Positions 61,115-64,000 of a DNA stretch of 64,000 nt are shown here, in pieces (positions within the stretch are counted from its first letter, which is position 1; every line of letters starts with the position of its first letter). The translations under genes and the position numbers were made by a program. Source of the stretch: NAT127 sp034717695 (lineage in GTDB: Bacteria; Pseudomonadota; Gammaproteobacteria; Pseudomonadales; Porticoccaceae); NCBI GenBank assembly GCA_034717695.1, contig JAYELS010000005.1, positions 310,001-374,000 of the forward strand, read 5' to 3'. The notes beneath the pieces are model-generated. The model did no database searches and was not told the origin of the DNA. It worked only from the letters and a program-made list of their open reading frames with translations.

Positions 61115-62284
61115 TCAGCCGAGGGCGCGCTCCTCTAGCATCGCCACCGCCGGCAACACCTTGCCCTCGACATATTCGAGGAAGGCGCCGCCCCCGGTGG
61201 AAATGTAGGAGACTTTATCAGCGATGCGGTATTTGTCCACCGCCGCCAGGGTGTCGCCGCCGCCGGCGATGGAGAAGGCATCGCTGTCGGCGATGGCCTC
61301 CGCCAGGGTGCGGGTGCCGTTGCCGAACTGGTCGAACTCGAACACCCCCACCGGGCCGTTCCAGATGATGGTGCCGGCGGCCTTGAGCAGCTCCGCCAGC
61401 TGGTCGGCGGTGTCGGGGCCGATGTCGAGGATCATCTCGTCGCTGGCCACGTCCCCCACCGCCTTGGTCTCGGCCTCGGCGGTCTCGGCAAATTCCCTGG
61501 CCACCACAACGTCGCTGGGCAGGGGGATGGCGACCTTGGCCATCAGTTTCTGGGCCTCGGGGATCAGGTCGTATTCGCACAGGGACTTGCCCACCGGCTT
61601 GCCGGCCGCGGCGAGGAAGGTGTTGGCAATGCCGCCGCCGACGATCAGCTGGTCCACCTTGGCGGAGAGGTTTTCGAGCACCGTCAGCTTGGTGGAGACC
61701 TTGGAGCCGGCGACGATGGCCACCAGCGGGCGCCGGGGGTTGGTAAGGGCCCGCTCCAGGGCATCCAGCTCGGCGGTCAGCAGCGGGCCGGCGCAGGCCA
61801 CGGGGGCGAACTTCGCCACCCCGTGGGTGGAGGCTTCGGCGCGGTGGGCGGTGCCGAAGGCGTCCATGGCGAAGATGTCGCACAGCCCGGCGTAGGCCCG
61901 GGCCAGGTCGTCGCTGTTCTTTTTCTCACCGGGGTTGAAGCGCACGTTTTCGAGCAGCACGACCTCTCCCTCGGCCACGTCCAGGCCCCCTTGCCAGTCG
62001 GCGATGAGGCGCACCGGGCGGCCCAGCAGGCGACCGAGGTGGTCGGCCACCGGCTGCAGGGACAGGGCGGGGTCGAACGCCCCCTCGGTGGGGCGACCCA
62101 GGTGGGACATCAGGATCACCCGGGCGCCGGCGTCCCGGGCCAGCTGGATGCTGGGCAGGGCGGCGCGGATGCGGGCGTCGCTGGTGACGCGGCCGTCCTT
62201 CACCGGCACGTTGAGATCCTCGCGGATCAGCACCCGCCGGCCGCGCAGTTCCAGGTCTTGCAGGCGCTTCACTTTCAGGGACAT
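61115..62284 (-). CDS. pgk: phosphoglycerate kinase
   Basis: A 389-residue two-domain kinase of glycolysis/gluconeogenesis. Substrate-binding segments RVLIREDLNVPVKDGR, LMSHLGRP, ENVRFNPGEKKN and nucleotide-site motifs VAGSKVSTKLTVLENL, GGGIANTFLAAAGKPVG, WNGPVGVFEFDQFGNGT and the C-terminal ISTGGGAFLEYVEGKVLP are intact. ATG 62284 starts at the conserved MSLKVKRLQDL. It lies 19 bp downstream of epd. Confidence 0.98.
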   Translation of the reverse strand: MSLKVKRLQDLELRGRRVLIREDLNVPVKDGRVTSDARIRAALPSIQLARDAGARVILMSHLGRPTEGAFDPALSLQPVADHLGRLLGRPVRLIADWQGGLDVAEGEVVLLENVRFNPGEKKNSDDLARAYAGLCDIFAMDAFGTAHRAEASTHGVAKFAPVACAGPLLTAELDALERALTNPRRPLVAIVAGSKVSTKLTVLENLSAKVDQLIVGGGIANTFLAAAGKPVGKSLCEYDLIPEAQKLMAKVAIPLPSDVVVAREFAETAEAETKAVGDVASDEMILDIGPDTADQLAELLKAAGTIIWNGPVGVFEFDQFGNGTRTLAEAIADSDAFSIAGGGDTLAAVDKYRIADKVSYISTGGGAFLEYVEGKVLPAVAMLEERALG

Positions 62285-62303
62285 GGTGTGGCGTTCCTCG
62301 TCG

Positions 62304-63323
62304 TCAATTGTCGGTGGCGGCGATGCGGTCCTGCCAGTGGAGCAGCACATCGATCATCCGGTTGGCGTAGCCCCATTCGTTGTCGAACCACACCAGCACC
62401 TTGACGAGGCGGCGGCCCGCCACCCGGGTCTGGCTGGCATCGACGATGCCGGAACGGGGATCGTGATTGAAATCGCAGGAGGCCAGGGGCTCCTCGGTGT
62501 AGCCGAGGATCCCGGGCAAGGCCTCGGCGGCTTCCCGCAGCAGCTGGTTGACGGCCTCGGCGCTGGTGTCCCGGTCGACAGTTACCGACAGGTCGATGGC
62601 GGAGACGTTCTGGGTGGGCACCCGCATGGCCTGGGCCTCGATGCGCCCGGCCAGGGCCGGCAGGATACGGTCGATGCCCCGCGCCAGGCGGGTGTCCACC
62701 GGGATCATCGACTGGATCGCGGCGCGGGTCTTGCGCAGCTCCGTGTGGTGGTAGGAGTCCAGCACCGGCTGGTCGTTCATGGCGGAGTGGATGGTGGTGA
62801 TCACCCCCGCCCGCACCCCCAGGTGGCGGTGCAGGCAATCGAGCACCGGCACCACGCAATTGGTGGTGCAGGATGCCGCCGAGACGATGCGGTGCCCGGC
62901 CTCGAGCTGGCCCTCGTTGACGCCGCACACGATGGTGGCATCCACGTCGGCCCGGGCGGGCTGGGAGAACAGCACCCGGCGGGCGCCGGCGGCGAGATGC
63001 TTCTCCGCCAGGGCGCGGTCGTCGAACGACCCGGTGCACTCCAGCACCGTGTCGATGTCGGTCCAGCGCAGGGCGTCGAGGCTCTCCACGTGGCTGACGG
63101 CGATGGCCTGGCCGTTGATCACCAGGCGGCCGCCGTCCACCTTCACCTCGCCGGGAAAGCGGCCGTGGGTGGAGTCGTAGCGGGTCAGGTAGCGGATGGT
63201 GTCGACGTCCGCCAGTTCGTTGATGGCCACCACCTTGAGGCGCGAGGCGAGGCCCCGCTCGTGGATCGCCCGGAACACCGAGCGCCCGACGCGACCGAAG
63301 CCGTTGATGGCGAGGCGCGCCAT
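62304..63323 (-). CDS. epd: erythrose-4-phosphate dehydrogenase (GAPDH family)
   Basis: A 339-residue GAPDH-fold enzyme. NAD motif INGFGRVGRSVFRAIHE, catalytic Cys in SAASCTTNCVVPVLD. Segments ITTIHSAMNDQPVLDSYH, SMIPVDTRLARGIDRILP and EEPLASCDFNHDPRSGIVD are those of Epd rather than GapA, which has TVDGPS-type sequence there. Epd makes 4-phosphoerythronate for pyridoxal phosphate synthesis, and in organisms lacking another gap gene it may also serve glycolysis. Its ATG overlaps the tkt stop by one base (TGATG). Confidence 0.93.
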   Translation of the reverse strand: MARLAINGFGRVGRSVFRAIHERGLASRLKVVAINELADVDTIRYLTRYDSTHGRFPGEVKVDGGRLVINGQAIAVSHVESLDALRWTDIDTVLECTGSFDDRALAEKHLAAGARRVLFSQPARADVDATIVCGVNEGQLEAGHRIVSAASCTTNCVVPVLDCLHRHLGVRAGVITTIHSAMNDQPVLDSYHHTELRKTRAAIQSMIPVDTRLARGIDRILPALAGRIEAQAMRVPTQNVSAIDLSVTVDRDTSAEAVNQLLREAAEALPGILGYTEEPLASCDFNHDPRSGIVDASQTRVAGRRLVKVLVWFDNEWGYANRMIDVLLHWQDRIAATDN

Positions 63324-64000
63324 CAGGCGAGCAGTGCCTCGACCCGGGCCACCAGGTTGGCCTCGGTGAAGCCGAAATACGTGAACAGCTCGCCGGCGGG
63401 GGCGGAGGCGCCGAAGCTGGTCATGCCCACCACATCGCCGTCAAGGCCAACATACTTCCGCCAGAAGTCGGCGTGGGCCGCCTCCACCGCCACCCGGGCG
63501 CGCACCGAGGGGGGCAGCACGGTGTCGCGCCAGGCGCGATCCTGGGCGTCGAACAGCTCGGTGCAGGGCATCGATACCACCCGCACCCGGCGCCCGGCCT
63601 CGGCGAGCCGGTCCGCCGCCGCCATGGCGAGGGCCACCTCGGAGCCGGTGGCGATGAGGATCGCCTCGGGCTCGCCGGCGCAGTCCCGAAGCACATAGCC
63701 GCCCCGGGCGACGGCCGCCAGCTGGGCGTCGTCCCGCTGCTGGTGGGGCAGGTTCTGGCGGGAGAAGATCAGGGCGCTGGGGCCGTCCCGGCGCTGGATG
63801 GCGGCCTTCCAGGCAACGGCGGATTCCACCGCGTCGCAGGGGCGCCAGGTGCGCATGTTGGGGGTGGTGCGCAGGCTGGTGAGCTGCTCCACCGGCTGGT
63901 GGGTGGGGCCGTCCTCGCCAAGGCCAATGGAGTCGTGGGTGAACACGAAGATGCTTTGCTGCTTCATCAGCGCCGCCATGCGCACGGCATTGCGGCAGTA
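63323..64000 (-). CDS. tkt: transketolase, C-terminal part, cut by window edge
   Basis: The last 225 residues of transketolase. FVFTHDSIGLGEDGPTHQPVEQL is the highly conserved pyrimidine-domain segment (interrupted here for brevity), with SLRTTPNMRTWRPCD, FSRQNLPHQ and the C-terminal domain SFGASAPAGELFTYFGFT. It transfers two-carbon units in the pentose phosphate pathway using thiamine diphosphate. The reading frame runs unbroken to 64000, so the N-terminal two thirds lie outside. Confidence 0.97.
   Translation of the reverse strand, partial: YCRNAVRMAALMKQQSIFVFTHDSIGLGEDGPTHQPVEQLTSLRTTPNMRTWRPCDAVESAVAWKAAIQRRDGPSALIFSRQNLPHQQRDDAQLAAVARGGYVLRDCAGEPEAILIATGSEVALAMAAADRLAEAGRRVRVVSMPCTELFDAQDRAWRDTVLPPSVRARVAVEAAHADFWRKYVGLDGDVVGMTSFGASAPAGELFTYFGFTEANLVARVEALLA

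Noticed and set aside
62304..63323. Glycolytic gapA
   Set aside because: Sequence around the catalytic domain (SMIPVDTRLARGI, TIHSAMNDQ) and the tkt-pgk-fba context fit epd better.

Overview
The window is GC-rich, densely packed bacterial chromosome from a gammaproteobacterium. The evidence is the gene set and gene orders: ubiC-ubiA-phoB-phoR, pstSCAB-phoU, tkt-epd-pgk-fba, ydbH-ynbE-ydbL, yqjD-yqjE-yqjK and yaaA. Two TonB receptors, a TRAP carrier, PhoX and a beta-propeller phytase suggest an aquatic, probably marine, free-living lineage; that last step is inference. I see no rRNA, tRNA, insertion sequence, prophage or CRISPR array. Coding density is very high, with many 1-14 bp overlaps, and no gene-free stretch exceeds about 255 bp.

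Layout. 0-5.7 kb: LhgO-like FAD oxidase, SLC1 symporter, MFS-PlsC fusion, LpxR-family lipid A deacylase. 5.7-12 kb: ubiC, ubiA, then phoB-phoR behind a three-repeat Pho box, a CYTH-CHAD polyphosphate-type protein and a COG3146 acyltransferase. 12-21.5 kb: DUF938 methyltransferase, yaaA, MASE1-GGDEF cyclase, an operon of a membrane protein, a PQQ-type sugar dehydrogenase and a TonB receptor, an M48 protease lipoprotein, and yqjDEK. 21.6-29.4 kb: two SDRs, DUF2784, an EAL-CBS-GGDEF protein, DUF1622, DUF2339 and a CBS protein. 29.4-36.3 kb: ppnP, carbonic anhydrase, phoU-pstB-pstA-pstC-pstS with two Pho-box arrays. 36.3-42 kb: TRAP permease pair without a binding protein, acyl-CoA thioesterase, glutaredoxin, RNA m5U methyltransferase, AI-2E transporter, methyltransferase. 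42-48 kb: ydbL-ynbE-ydbH, srkA, FAH hydrolase, DUF4870, an SDR lacking its catalytic residues. 48-54 kb: PhoX, TonB receptor and tandem beta-propeller phytase in one direction. 54-57 kb: a cassette of MoaD/ThiS-like carrier, BNR propeller and MoeB-rhodanese, preceded by an NTF2-like gene. 57-64 kb: GlcD-type flavoprotein, alpha/beta hydrolase, and fba-pgk-epd-tkt, with fba flanked by a short repeat family built on GACGTC.

The main theme is phosphorus. Sensing (PhoBR), inorganic phosphate import (Pst/PhoU), organic phosphate release at the surface (PhoX, phytase with its own receptor) and possible polyphosphate handling (CYTH-CHAD) lie within about 46 kb, with Pho-box-like repeats at phoB and at pstS. 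The most interesting candidate for an undescribed system is the tightly packed ubiquitin-like carrier / propeller / E1-rhodanese cassette at 54-56.6 kb.
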